DNA of 64,000 nt. Source: Onthophagus taurus (taxonomy: Eukaryota; Arthropoda; Insecta; Coleoptera; Scarabaeidae). The notes beneath the pieces are model-generated. The model saw only the letters and a list, made by a program, of their open reading frames with translations, had not been told where the DNA came from and did not search any database. Shown here piece by piece: positions 1 through 10,560 of the stretch. Positions within the stretch are counted from its first letter, which is position 1. The number at the start of each line of letters is the position of its first letter. The position numbers were made by a program, and so were the translations under genes. The stretch lies in assembly GCF_036711975.1 (NCBI RefSeq), contig NW_027248947.1, positions 682,001-746,000 on the forward strand. The letters are read 5' to 3'.

Positions 1-47
1 CTATTGACCCCCTTCAACCCCTTCAACCCCATCTTAGTACCCTATTG
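1..47. repeat. Minisatellite edge, inverted relative to 32.4-32.7 kb
   Basis: Short run of CCCCTTCAACCCC and CCATCTTAGTAC units. Its reverse complement is the unit of the array at 32,405-32,700. The array therefore flanks region 1 on both sides in opposite orientation. Confidence 0.75.
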
Positions 48-439
48 TCACCCGATACAACACCCTATTCTTCTCTAACGACGACGACGAAATTGGAACT
101 TTAGGTTTGTTCGCGCTTATACTTAGGCATTTAATAAACCTTGTATCGCAACAATCAAATCGCGTTGGGACATATCGTAACGCTAGACGTCGACTGAAAT
201 GTAAAACGGTAGCGATATATAATATAATATATAAATTTCAAATAACTTCCAATGAGAGACGAAGGCGACGCTCGTATGCTTATCAGCGGAAGTTGCTCCC
301 CCGCGGAGCGATGACTTAATTGAAATAATAATACTTACCTTAAAAAATATGTTATTTATTACTGGTTCTTTATTACTGATTGAGGGTAGCAGGAGGAAAT
401 CACACACAGAATTAATACGATAAATAAATGTTAACGATA
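48..439. repeat. Outer inverted repeat, left copy
   Basis: Reverse complement of 31,913-32,316 with small indels, including a different CGT/ACG microsatellite length. The repeat stops abruptly at 439, exactly where a Polinton terminus (AGTAGTGT) begins. That fits Polinton 1 having inserted into the left arm after ACGATA. No credible gene is seen. Confidence 0.8.
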
Positions 440-493
440 AGTAGTGTAAGAATGCCGGTTCTAGACCGGAAGTTAATCCTGCCAATCCTGCGG

Positions 494-501
494 TGACGTC
501 A
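494..501. promoter_or_regulatory. CRE/ATF-type palindrome TGACGTCA in Polinton 1 terminus
   Basis: A perfect 8-bp palindrome 54 bp inside the terminus. Polinton 2 has the same site 74 bp inside each of its termini although the surrounding sequence differs. In animals this sequence binds CREB/ATF-family factors. Function here is inferred. Confidence 0.4.
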
Positions 502-908
502 CGCCTCAATGTATTAGGTATAGGGGGGGATACCAACCAAAGTTTGGGGGGAAAAAATTAGGTTGGTATTAAAAGTAACTAGAGATCTAGGGATTTTTAG
601 AAAATTAAATAGAAAAATTTAAATACAATGGCGCCACCTATGATTGAGTGGTGTAAGTACTAGATTTAGGAATTTTTTATAAAATTAAACAGAAAAATTA
701 AAATATAATGACGCTAGCTATGATTGAGAATTGAACTGTAAATTAGCGTAACTTGAGCTGAAAAATTAAATGGTGGTGGTGGTGGGAATATGGGATTAAA
801 AATAAAAAAAAAATCATTACATTTCAAATTAACAATAAATTATATTAGCATAATATATAAAAAAACCAATATATAATATAATCTGTGATTAACTTGAAAT
901 GACTACAT

Positions 909-1256
909 TTAAGAAATAGATGCCGATGAAATTTCATCATTTGAACCAATATTCTTCTTCTTCTTCTTTATAAATTCAATCTTTTGCACAGTACATGTCT
1001 TGTTAAGTTCAAGTTCTCCAAGATATACCAAACACATTTCACGTAGTTCAACAATTTCAGCATCGGAAATCACTTCAGCAATACGTGTAGGTAGAAACAC
1101 AATAAATCCAGCTTCCAGTTCAACAATTACCGTAGGCCAAGCTCGGCTTGGAATACGTTTAGCTGCTACAATTGTATACGGTGTATGTAAATGTAAATCA
1201 CTCACTTTTTTCTTAGGTAAAAATTCACACTGTCCTAAACGATTTAGATGTTCCAT
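909..1256 (-). CDS. Small TIR-encoded protein, putative OB-fold/ssDNA-binding type
   Basis: 115 residues, intact. Four related genes or remnants lie in this window: 15,858 (plus), 17,862 (minus), 30,062 (plus), and decayed copies in both Polinton 2 termini. Conserved blocks are LGQCxFxPKK, TPYPIxxAKR, ELEAGF and LPxRIAEVIxDxEI, then a hydrophobic/Gly end. More distant relatives at 1,637 and 14,744 keep an LIELEDFKVYIPKRY-like block. The short beta-rich pattern suggests an OB-fold, and the location in terminal repeats would suit a DNA-replication accessory role. Both are inference; I do not recognise a named family. The C-terminus is Lys/Ser-rich with a run of five lysines. Confidence 0.6.
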   Translation of the reverse strand: MEHLNRLGQCEFLPKKKVSDLHLHTPYTIVAAKRIPSRAWPTVIVELEAGFIVFLPTRIAEVISDAEIVELREMCLVYLGELELNKTCTVQKIEFIKKKKKNIGSNDEISSASIS

Positions 1257-1636
1257 CTTTTCAATAAGCGGTGTATAAACTTCAAGTGAACAGTTTGGAG
1301 TGTAAGTTCGGAATGAATAAATTTCGCACCAGGCGGTAGAGATAATGTAACCGCAAAAAAAATAATGTGGTTAGACGCAATAACATCTCTCTAAATAAAC
1401 AATTTTATAAAAAATTTCCAATAACAACTGTTGATAAAATTAAAAAAAATAAAATTATCAAAAGGAAAATTCGAGAAACAATAGATATTACTCACAGTAT
1501 AAAAAATAAATCGATCCTAAGTGTTCCCAACACATCCCAATGGTTGGTAAACCATGTTCTCCACAATCTCAATATGATTTCGATGGGCAACATCCCGTAA
1601 AGCTCAAATACATGAATTCTTTTTTTAGTCTTAAAT

Positions 1637-1840
1637 TCACAAAGAATTGATTGAAGATTTTAAAATTGCAAACGTATCGTCCTTTAAAGTCTCATTTTCA
1701 TAACGTTTAGGTATATAGACTTTAAAATCCTGCAATTGAATTAAAACAATAAAAAAAATCTCGATGGTGTAAATTAACATACTTACCAATGAGATTTGAA
1801 CCATAGCTAAAGTGTGATGTAAAGTAAAGCGAATAAACAA
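1637..1840 (-). pseudogene. C-terminal remnant of the OB-like small protein (second subfamily)
   Basis: Encodes a piece ending FKVYIPKRYENETLKDD, closely matching the C-terminal half of the intact 130-residue gene at 14,744-15,136. The N-terminal half is not recognisable. It lies just inside the left TIR, and its better copy lies just inside the right TIR, so the pair may be a decayed inward extension of the TIR. Confidence 0.55.
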
Positions 1841-1903
1841 TTAAGCCATCGAGAACTTTTCAATAAACTACAATAAATACGAATAAATTAACTTAAAATT
1901 AAA

Positions 1904-3207
1904 CTATGTACTATCGTCATTAATACTATAATGACCCCAAGCGAATGTATTAATTCCATTATTACAAATATATCGTTTGGAGTCATTTGGTGATAGAACC
2001 ATTTTATTTTGTAATGCTGTAAATATGTTATGATTGAAACTTCTAAATAACGTTTGTTTTTTAAATAAAACCGATTTTGAATTTAAACAATCTAAATAAT
2101 TTTGAAAAGATATGTTATGTTTAACAATAGCTTTCTTAACACCTTTAGATTTCTTTGTAACCCGACCATCAGCGACCCTATTCGCATACACTTTAGACCT
2201 CAAACCGATAAATTCAACCATTATGTTTCCGCAATTCTCGTCTTTCATTTTACCCAAAACAGCTTTATTATGTAACGGTATGTCAAACTGATTATCAGGA
2301 CTGTAGTTCGATGTGTCAAATTTATCTAAATTCAATTTCACGTCTCTATAAACATCATCGGAATCAATTAGTACGGTGAAGCTATCGGTATCCATGTAAC
2401 ATAAGCGAATAGATTCACCGTACTTTGGTTTTAAGAAATCATAATAAAAATTATACATTAACAATTTAGACAATTCTAAAACCGTAAAACCAACATATAG
2501 AGGTTTATCGTAAACGACATGGAGACGATCCATTTGAATTGCCGAAAATTTTTAAAATTTTTAAAATTTAATTTCGCAATTAAACTCCGAGCTCCTAAAC
2601 GAGGACGACCGGAGATTTCGCTAGTATGAACATCATCCCAACTGGTCACTAATCTTACATCGACTCGCTTATCTACATTTTCCATGGTTTTACCAAAAAC
2701 CGCATTATTCATTAACTTGAAAAAATCTTTTTCAAAAGAATTATTAGCGGATTGGCGTAATGCTGTATTCTTATCGATGTAAGATTTTAACCAGATAGAC
2801 TGTCTGAACGATAAAACTCTATTAATTTTAGAAACTTTAAGACCGTTAGCAACGGCCTGCTTTAAATTTCTATAATGCACAACATAATTTGTTTTATTAA
2901 ATAAATTTGGAATCAATCTTTTATCGCTTTCACATCTACCGTTAGGTGGTAAAATGTTTTCACATAAAAAAGGTAAATCATTATGCGTATCATGCAAATA
3001 CTCGGGGTATTCGATATCTACATATAAAATGTAACCGTAATCTGAAGTATCTGATATATTATTAAAATTAAAATTTAGAATTTGGGTATCATCTAACCAC
3101 TTGAAACTGGAAACCGGTAAATATTGGGACATCGCCCATCCATACAAATTATTCGCGTCCCAATACATTAAATGCGATGATGGTAAATTGGGGTTATAAT
3201 TATCCAT
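1904..3207 (-). pseudogene. polB: Polinton DNA polymerase B, palm/C-terminal part
   Basis: C-terminal third of a family-B, protein-primed-type polymerase. Pol A motif region reads DANNLYGWAM near the start of this segment, the Pol B-type region reads KLMNNAVFGKTMEN, and Pol C reads CYMDTDS. One frameshift lies near 2,535-2,575, where two overlapping frames (2476-3207 and 1904-2533) both carry polymerase sequence. The segment begins directly at the CCAT target duplication of the solo LTR; the preceding part of the gene resumes at 4,738. Polinton polymerases replicate the element's own linear DNA. Here the gene is clearly dead. Confidence 0.88.
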
Positions 3208-4737
3208 TGTGGCACTTCTTTTTAAACAAGCAAAAGGGCAAACGAAACACCAGACGATGTCAAGGTTACGTAAAGGTTTACTTACCTCGGCCAGCCTTTA
3301 GACAGTGGAGACGGCGTGGATTTAAAATAATATTCAAAGATGTTAATGGGCGCCACGGACTTATATAAAACCTTTACGAACGTACTTGACCACACCCTAA
3401 TCAAGTCCGAACTTAGAGTTACAGAAAGGAATGAGAACAAATAACCAACAACCACATTTGAAACTGAAGAAAGAGTATCTATATTATATGTAATCGTAGA
3501 AAAACATTCATGTATACACATGTAAATATATGTGGGTATATAAAAAAATATGTAATGACAATTGGAACAAAGTTCTCAAATTATAAGAATAAAGTTTATA
3601 CAATTTAATCAAAATGTTGCTGTAATCGCATACAAAAAAAAGAAAATATAGCACCCCCCTGTATCGTAAGTTACACAATTACGATCCTAACTTTATTTAG
3701 AATAAATGAACAAAAAAACATTATCGCGAAAACTTTTCAGATTGGCCAATTTGAACAGTAAGGGGATATCAAAAATAATCGATAAAAAAATTATAACCCC
3801 AAATGCAATTACCCTTACAAAAATGTAAATAATAAAAAAATACTTTGAATTATCAAGGCAACAAAAAAAGTTAACAATAAATATATCAGATTTTAGAAGT
3901 TGAGTAACTCTAACTTCTCTGATCAAAATTCAGATTTTATACAAAAAAATAATAAAGTTGATGTTCACATAAAACAAAAAAATACAACTTAGCCTTAATC
4001 TTCTACGGGCCCAAACAGCATCCCACGGTTCCAATTCCAATCCAATTCAGAATAATCTTCTCCAAACAGATAACAAAGGTACCAAAATATTGAGGTTATG
4101 GATGACCCAAATCTGTCATCAACAGATTTCAAATGACTTTCAAACGACTTTCGATGGCGCAGTTTCAAGATGACGTTCTAAAAATTCTTCCACTAAAATT
4201 CTTTACCAAGGGGAAGATGATCTCGTCGATTGGTGGGTTGATAATCGTTCAACACGATTAAGACATTCCACGGAGGACCAAAACTACCGTAAACGCCTCC
4301 AATAAAATAACCTTCGTTGAAACGATGATGGCGTCGCTGTTAACGTACGTGATCCAGTTTTATATCCGCAATTGCGACGTCGAAATTTATCGACTAATAA
4401 TAGATACGGAAGTCCAGAAATCCCATCAAATGGTCGAAGAACAATCCCAGTAACAACCAAACTCAATGATTGATTCTTCAAAAGGACTAAACCATTCTAA
4501 AATTTAACTGAACCACTAACGACAGTGAGACAAGATCTTTTTGAGACCACGACCTTTTCTCGTCTCCTCCCAAATCGCGACCGGAAATTTAACGTTCCGC
4601 ATTCATCCGACCAATCAAAAAGAAGCACGCAACAACTCCACTAAAAAAGGCGCGAACTATTAGAATATGAATACGAAAAATAACGATTTAAAGAACGAAA
4701 TCTAAGAAATTCAATAACCTCAAACGGAACCGTTACA
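3208..4737. mobile_element. Solo LTR inserted in polB
   Basis: 1,530 bp starting TGTGGCAC and ending CCGTTACA, so TG...CA termini. It is flanked by CCAT at 3,204-3,207 and 4,738-4,741. Removing it and one CCAT rejoins polymerase coding sequence in frame. No internal coding region or second LTR is present, so this is a solo LTR left by LTR-LTR recombination. The 4-bp duplication suits Gypsy-type elements; the family is unknown. ORFs inside it look spurious. Confidence 0.8.
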
Positions 4738-5799
4738 CCATATATTTATTATTAGCTTTAGCGTACCGTAGGGAGCATTGAGAAATACCTCCACGGATAC
4801 CTTTCTTAATAAAATGAACTTGATCTATATCCGTCAATAATTCTAATTTAATTTTGGTGAATTTTAACATGGCATCCCAAGATAGCCCCGGTGCCGTATA
4901 ATAATGCGCGGGATCTAAATCGTAAGTTTTAAAACAAACTTGCCTGAATTTTTCAAATACATCAGTCAATAAAAGAACATCTGTCTTTAAATACAAGTCG
5001 GAATATTGTTTCAAATTTTGACAATTAAATTCTTTCCACACACATTGAGCGTGCGAATATTGCTCATCGCTTATGTCTTCTAAATTTAATTTGTTGTAAA
5101 ACATGCTTTTAGATGGTAGTGATGTATCATTTAGTTTGTCGAAAGAGGCTATATAATTGTATGGAAATACACCCTTTTTCGTTAACAATTTAAAATGTTC
5201 CGGGTGTGGAAAGAATTTACGTATATTGATAAAGTCATTTATTTCGAGGTTACCGGCTAAAGAGTCTAATGAAGATGCCATAAATCTAAACGAATCAACA
5301 AATCTTAATTTTAAAAAAATATTTTCAACAGTTTTATCTTCATTGATTAATTTATCGACAAACACTCTTTTACTGAAACTGATATATTTTTCTTTATTGT
5401 TCGGCAATACATCAAGTCCATATTCATCAGCATCAGCCATTTCTTTAATAAATAAATGGCAATCATAACCGCTAAAATTATGAAAGAATATTGGAATAGA
5501 ATAGGAAGTTTGAAATTTAGATTGCAATTTGCATGAGCGGGTCCCCGGTATTTACCACCAATATGACAATGATCGCATACCTTAACCTGGTCAGATGTGA
5601 AAGGATTTTGACAAATATAACAATTTTCAGCTGAATCGAAATTGCGTTGCTCATCGGTTGTTAAAGGTATCATTGGTTTTACGGTTTTCAAGTATTTATT
5701 ATAAATAGATTTAACATCATCGATTAATTTTGTGATAAAAACGTGAGATGCATCAAGTCCTGTATACGTTTCAAATTTATTAAAACTACTATCAATCGT
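4738..5799 (-). pseudogene. polB: Polinton DNA polymerase B, exonuclease II-III part
   Basis: Middle portion of polymerase B. A Cys/His cluster (CYICQNPF, CDHCH) is followed by exonuclease motif II (HNFSGYDCHLF), the segment FVDSFRFMASSLDSL, exonuclease III (YLKTDVLLL) and GIRGGIS just before the solo LTR. A frameshift lies at about 5,350-5,530, where frames 5347-5802 and 4733-5527 overlap. The upstream end is the LINE insertion point, with AATCGT at 5,794-5,799 duplicated at 9,792-9,797. Confidence 0.88.
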
Positions 5800-6036
5800 C
5801 ATTTACTGATCATTTACTATCACTCATATTCATTGAGTGGTGCTGTCGCGGAGATCAGTCGTGTCTTTTGGTCTTCCTTCAATAATTTTTAATAGTGCGA
5901 AAAGTTTACGGTTTTCGCGATAGTTTTCATTCTTAGCTTAATCAAGAATTTATCCTGAATCTTTCAATTCAATTATTCTAATCAGGTTGGTGAATATTGT
6001 TTTATTATTTTTCGATTTGTTATCACGTCGTACGGC

Positions 6037-6948
6037 ATGCCGTCCTGTTCCTTGTGCTCCAAGGCCATTTCCAAAAAAGCATCCGGTTTGTCGTGCGCTG
6101 GGTCGTGTGGGGGATCTTTCCACGCCCGCTGCGCCGAAGTTCCACCAGCGGCACTTGCCGCTTTGACGCTGCCCGGTTCATCGTGGCGCTGCCCCAGTTG
6201 CCGCGACTTGGGCAACTCGTCAATTATTGCGGCGGAGGATTTTGAGCCGGTCCCCGACGGAACCCAGGCTAATCAAGATACGCTTTTGGTTATATGCAAT
6301 CAGTTGCAAGCACTGAATGAAAAATACGCTACGCTTTGCAATCGATTCACAGAATATGAAAAGGTAATCGGCGATCTACAATCCCGTTGCGCTGCGGTTG
6401 ATTCCCTTCGTGAGGAGAATCGCGATCTGCGGCAGAGAGTTAATGATTTAGAACAGCACTCCCGTCTTTCTAATTTGGAAATTTTGGGTGTCCCTGAGGC
6501 GGCAAGCGAGAACGTAGCGACGATTGTTGAAACTATCGGCAGCGCTATTGGCCTACCGCTGTCGGCCGCGGATGTTGACGTTGCACACCGCGTGAAGAGC
6601 TCGATTGCCCCGGCGGCGGATGGCGTTCGTCGTCCTCGCAACATCGTTGTTCGTTTTTTATCCCGCCAAACACGCAATAAATTTTTGGCCGCCTCTAAAG
6701 CCGCAAAGAAACAATCGCCCACTACGCCTGGTTTCGTCGTTCCTGGAGTCTCTGAACGGATCTTCGTCAATGAACATCTCTCTCCTGAAAATAAGAGACT
6801 GCTGAAACTTACTAGGGACGCGGCCCGTTCTAAAGGCTTTAAATACAATTGGGTGTCACAGGGGTCAATCTTCGTTCGGCGCAACGATAAGTCTAAGGCT
6901 GTTCCAATTAAATCCCTATCTGATCTTGAAAGACTCGACGGAAACTAA
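6037..6948 (+). CDS. LINE ORF1 (PHD-like finger, coiled coil, FP C-terminal domain)
   Basis: 303 residues. Residues about 4-58 carry a C4HC3-type pattern (CSLC, CAGSC, HARC, CPSC) like a PHD finger. A coiled coil follows at about 85-150. The C-terminal half resembles the baculovirus FP-protein-type domain common in insect LINE ORF1s (blocks EILGVPE, VDVAHRVK, RIFVNEHLSPENKRLL, FVRRND). ORF1 proteins coat element RNA and help target-primed reverse transcription. The stop TAA overlaps the ORF2 start in TAATG, suggesting termination-reinitiation for ORF2. Confidence 0.85.
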   Translation: MPSCSLCSKAISKKASGLSCAGSCGGSFHARCAEVPPAALAALTLPGSSWRCPSCRDLGNSSIIAAEDFEPVPDGTQANQDTLLVICNQLQALNEKYATLCNRFTEYEKVIGDLQSRCAAVDSLREENRDLRQRVNDLEQHSRLSNLEILGVPEAASENVATIVETIGSAIGLPLSAADVDVAHRVKSSIAPAADGVRRPRNIVVRFLSRQTRNKFLAASKAAKKQSPTTPGFVVPGVSERIFVNEHLSPENKRLLKLTRDAARSKGFKYNWVSQGSIFVRRNDKSKAVPIKSLSDLERLDGN

Positions 6949-9779
6949 TGGAACTAAGTGTTTATTACCAGAATGTACGCGGCTTAAGATCCAAGACCAA
7001 CACACTCTTCTTGAAGACTAGTGACTCTGAATTCGACCTTGTTTGTCTCACCGAAACTTATTTGAATAGCTCAGTTCATGATGGCGAATTATTTGGCGCT
7101 CAATACACCGTTTTCCGTCGGGACCGTGAGTCTACACTGTCAAGCAAAAAAGATGGTGGCGGTGTTTTGATCGCTATAAGATCAACAATCGACTGTTTTA
7201 GACTTGCTGAAAGTGCGTCCGCTGAAGATCTGTGGCTTTCTGTGCAGTGCGGTGGTACTCGGTTGCTGCTTTGTTGTGTTTATCTCCCACCCGCGGACTT
7301 TGACTCGCTTGACGCATTTCTGGTAACTTTGCATCGCGTTTGCGACCACTACCCTGACCATAAGATTTTGATTTTTGGTGATTTTAATCTACCTCATATT
7401 TCATGGTATTCGTCGCAATCGCTTGGTTTATTGCCATCGAGTGCCAATGATGCTCGTTCACGATTGTTTTTAACTTCGTTTTCTTATTGTAATTTTGAGC
7501 AGTTCAACGGCGTACGTAATGCTAACGACAGAACCTTGGACCTTATTCTTAGTAACTCCTATAACATCTCTGATTTTTCTCAAAGCCTTGATCCACTTTT
7601 GCACGCGGACACCCATCATCCTGCTTTAACTTTTTCAATTAAATTTAATTTATTGCATTCCCTCCGCGAAAACTGCTCGCGTAAATATCTTTTTCACAAG
7701 GCTAACTATACAGGTATCCGTACATCACTCGCGTCTGTAGACTGGGGTGCGGCTATTAGTCACTTACCAGTTGACGAGGCGCTCGAAGTGTTTTATTCAG
7801 TTGTTCGCGGAGCAGTTGATGAATTTATTCCTCACAAAATTACTTTTAAATGCAGATTTCCTAACTGGTATTCCCTGCCAACGATCAAGGCCATTAAGGA
7901 AAAATTAAAATTTCACAAAAAATGGAAGACTACAGGTAATCGCCTTCACTATGAAAGCTTTCGTCTGCTCCGTACTCGGTCTAAAACTTTAATTGCAGCT
8001 GATTATAAGCTATACTTAGAGGCTACACAGACTAGCTTGTCCGATAATCCTAACAGTCTGTGGTCTTTTATTAAATCGAGGAAAAAAGGCAGCATGAGTA
8101 TTCCCAGTAAGATGTCGTATGGTGATCGAGTGGTTGAGGGTGGGGAGGAAATTTGCAAACTGTTTGTTGACTATTTTAGTTCTGTCTTTGTTGATGGAAC
8201 TTTAGTTGATATCCGCGACTGCTCTTCTTCGGAAATCGCACCTTGGTTCTCACGTGATGATATTCTACAGGCGTTGTCACTTGTGAATCCTAGAGCGGGT
8301 GCGGGTCCGGACGGCCTACCAGGCGTGCTTTTTCGTGAGTGTGCATCAGTGCTTACTGAACCACTTTTTTACATTTTCAATACTTCTCTGCGAACGGCTA
8401 TTTTCCCATCCGAATGGAAAAAAGCTCTAATACTGCCCATCCATAAGGCTGGCGACCGAAATTTAGTCGTCAACTACAGACCTATTTCTATTCTGTCAAT
8501 TGCCTCTAAGATCTTTGAACGTCTAGTTTACGATCTGCTTTTCTTTAAGGTTAAATCTTACATAATCCCGGAGCAACACGGCTTTTTTCGTGGCAGGTCA
8601 GTGGAGTCTAACCTAATCACATTTTCTAATTTTTTACTGAATGCTCTAGACAAAAATTACCAGGTGGATGCTGTATATACAGACTACAGTAAGGCCTTTG
8701 ACAGAATAGATCACGGAATTCTTTTTAAGAAACTCTTTAATTATGACATCCCTGTTGGTTTGATTTATTGGTTATCTTCTTACATCTCTAGCAGATCACA
8801 GGCTGTTACCATTAATGGCTATCGCTCTTCCTTCAAAGAGATAACTTCCGGTGTGGCGCAAGGCAGTCATTTGGGACCGTTGTTGTTTCTGCTATATATC
8901 AATGACATTCATGCGTGTTTTCATTACTCCAAGTTTCTGCTATACGCTGACGATAGCAAAATATTTACCACGATTTGTTCACCTGACGACTGCGAAAAAT
9001 TGCAGGAGGACTTGGTCCGATTACAGGCTTATTGTGTAAACAACAATCTTTTCATCAATCACGATAAATGCACGAAAATTACATTTACACGCAAACGCTA
9101 TCCCATTGTTTTCGATTATTCCCTCGGCCCTAATACTCTTATACCATCTGATTGTGTTCGAGATCTTGGGGTTCTCTTTGATTCTAAACTTGCGTTTTCA
9201 GCTCATATTGATTTTATTGTTAATAAGGCTTCTCGCATGTTCGGATTTATTTGTCGTGTCTCCCGTCCTTTTACTAACTTATCCTGTATTCGTTCTCTTT
9301 ACTTCGCCTTCGTTTCTTCTATCCTTAACTATGCATCTTCTGTTTGGAACCCTCAATACCATATATACATTGATCGACTAGAACAAGTTCAAAAACGTTT
9401 TCTTCGGTACCTATCGCGAAAATTCTACTTACCATACTGTGATTACACACAGCGATGCTTAATATTTGGAGTCCCTCAACTCTCTTCCAGGCGCATTAGT
9501 AACGATTTAATGCTGCTTTATAAAGTGAGTAACGGCACTGTTGACTGCTCCGCGATTCTATCTCAGTTACAGTTTAGGATTCCTGTTCGACCATCCCGTG
9601 ATTTATCGGTATTCTACGTGCCTTGTACCAATACAAATGCGTTTTCTAACTCCGTGGTCCCTCGTCTCATGTTTTCTTATAACAATTTTTGTTCTGATTT
9701 AGACTTGTTTGCTACTCCCCGGTCTACATTTAGGAAATTGGTTAATGAGAAAAAAAAAAAAAAAAAAATAAATAAATAA
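6948..9779 (+). CDS. LINE ORF2: AP-type endonuclease and reverse transcriptase
   Basis: 943 residues, uninterrupted. The N-terminal APE-like endonuclease shows YYQNVRGLRSK, LTETYLN, FGDFNLPHISW and DTHHPALTF (a variant of the usual SDH motif). The reverse transcriptase shows AGPDGLPG, NYRPISILS, YTDYSKAFDRIDH, GVAQGSHLGPLLF and the catalytic YADDSK. The C-terminal region continues to RDLGVLFDSKL and NYASSVWNP. It nicks DNA and copies element RNA at the nick. The last codons run into the poly-A tail, giving a Lys-rich end. Confidence 0.92.
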   Translation: MELSVYYQNVRGLRSKTNTLFLKTSDSEFDLVCLTETYLNSSVHDGELFGAQYTVFRRDRESTLSSKKDGGGVLIAIRSTIDCFRLAESASAEDLWLSVQCGGTRLLLCCVYLPPADFDSLDAFLVTLHRVCDHYPDHKILIFGDFNLPHISWYSSQSLGLLPSSANDARSRLFLTSFSYCNFEQFNGVRNANDRTLDLILSNSYNISDFSQSLDPLLHADTHHPALTFSIKFNLLHSLRENCSRKYLFHKANYTGIRTSLASVDWGAAISHLPVDEALEVFYSVVRGAVDEFIPHKITFKCRFPNWYSLPTIKAIKEKLKFHKKWKTTGNRLHYESFRLLRTRSKTLIAADYKLYLEATQTSLSDNPNSLWSFIKSRKKGSMSIPSKMSYGDRVVEGGEEICKLFVDYFSSVFVDGTLVDIRDCSSSEIAPWFSRDDILQALSLVNPRAGAGPDGLPGVLFRECASVLTEPLFYIFNTSLRTAIFPSEWKKALILPIHKAGDRNLVVNYRPISILSIASKIFERLVYDLLFFKVKSYIIPEQHGFFRGRSVESNLITFSNFLLNALDKNYQVDAVYTDYSKAFDRIDHGILFKKLFNYDIPVGLIYWLSSYISSRSQAVTINGYRSSFKEITSGVAQGSHLGPLLFLLYINDIHACFHYSKFLLYADDSKIFTTICSPDDCEKLQEDLVRLQAYCVNNNLFINHDKCTKITFTRKRYPIVFDYSLGPNTLIPSDCVRDLGVLFDSKLAFSAHIDFIVNKASRMFGFICRVSRPFTNLSCIRSLYFAFVSSILNYASSVWNPQYHIYIDRLEQVQKRFLRYLSRKFYLPYCDYTQRCLIFGVPQLSSRRISNDLMLLYKVSNGTVDCSAILSQLQFRIPVRPSRDLSVFYVPCTNTNAFSNSVVPRLMFSYNNFCSDLDLFATPRSTFRKLVNEKKKKKKINK

Positions 9780-9791
9780 ATAAATAAAATA

Positions 9792-10560
9792 AATCGTGGA
9801 AACGATATAATACGCGAAACTGTAGGGTTGATTCATCTCAACTTTTTCGGTAAAAGATTTAGATGAATTGGGCTCACAAAAATCGATGGGTTGTAGAATC
9901 GATTCGAAGTCTGCATATATAACGAACGAGACCATCTGTGTGAATTTATAGTTATTAAATGATAAAATATTTTCGGGAGTGTGTAAGCCAAAATAATTAG
10001 GTTTTGATTTTAAATTTATCGTGGGAACAATTGTTTTTATATGATTACAATCGTGATTCTGATGTGTAATTAATTTTTCAGCAGATGGAAATCGGGTTAA
10101 ACATCCATTACAAAGGTGTATAGAATGCTCATGGCGTGAAAACTGACGTGATATAAGCCTGGATAGGTTCTTAATTAATACAAAATGACTTTTCCCGCCG
10201 GTTTCATATAAATAGAGTAAATTTATATGAATTTCGCGTCTTTGTTTGGTAAAATATGGATGTTAATGGTGTTGGTACTACCATCTCCAAATTTGATTGA
10301 TGTTTAGTAGATGTACCGGGAACTTCCATCTCTAGATTTGATCGATGTTCGATGGTTGATGGTAATGGTGGTGGTGGTGCTTGACGTTTCATAGATAACC
10401 CATGAGATCGTTTCAGATGTACGTACAAGTTATCTCGTCTTGAAAATTTTCCTCCACACACGGTACAATCGAAATTAGTTTGACCATGTTTACCTCGCAT
10501 ATGCCTGTCAAGATTATGTTTCGCCGTAAAAGACACTTGACAGAACTCACAAATAAACAT
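9792..10560 (-). pseudogene. polB: Polinton DNA polymerase B, N-terminal part with C2H2 fingers
   Basis: Starts with two C2H2 fingers (C4, C7, H20, H25 and C32, C35, H48, H53 from the Met at 10,560). After a frame break near 10,200 comes a segment containing KSHFVLIKNLSRL and a Cys/His cluster. Exonuclease motif I (FVIYADFESIL) is at about 9,900. These N-terminal blocks are typical of Maverick polymerases. The LINE cuts the gene after this part. An alternative reading is that the finger protein is a separate small gene. At least three frame breaks exist over the whole polB locus. Confidence 0.8.

Larger units (their letters stand above)
440..1640. repeat. Polinton 1 left terminal inverted repeat
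   Basis: Positions 541-1,640 recur inverted at 15,478-16,543. The outer 100 bp (440-540) have no partner because the right end is truncated. The terminus contains a CRE-type palindrome TGACGTCA at 494-501 and a GGT microsatellite near 772-784. It carries the small gene at 909-1256. A 77-codon ORF at 1,367-1,600 has no recognisable product and is not called. Confidence 0.85.
5800..9791 (+). mobile_element. Full-length non-LTR retrotransposon (LINE) in polB
   Basis: About 4.0 kb with a 237-bp 5' leader, two intact overlapping ORFs and an A-rich tail ending in AAAT repeats. It is flanked by AATCGT at both ends. It interrupts polymerase B between the exonuclease I and II regions on the opposite strand. 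ORF1 has a PHD-like finger plus an FP-type C-terminal domain; ORF2 has an endonuclease and reverse transcriptase. I place it in the broad CR1/Jockey group by this layout; the clade is uncertain. Intact ORFs and a clean duplication suggest recent insertion. Confidence 0.9.

Noticed and set aside
5982-6223. Minus-strand ORFs opposite LINE ORF1
   Set aside because: Shadows of the GC-rich PHD-finger coding sequence.
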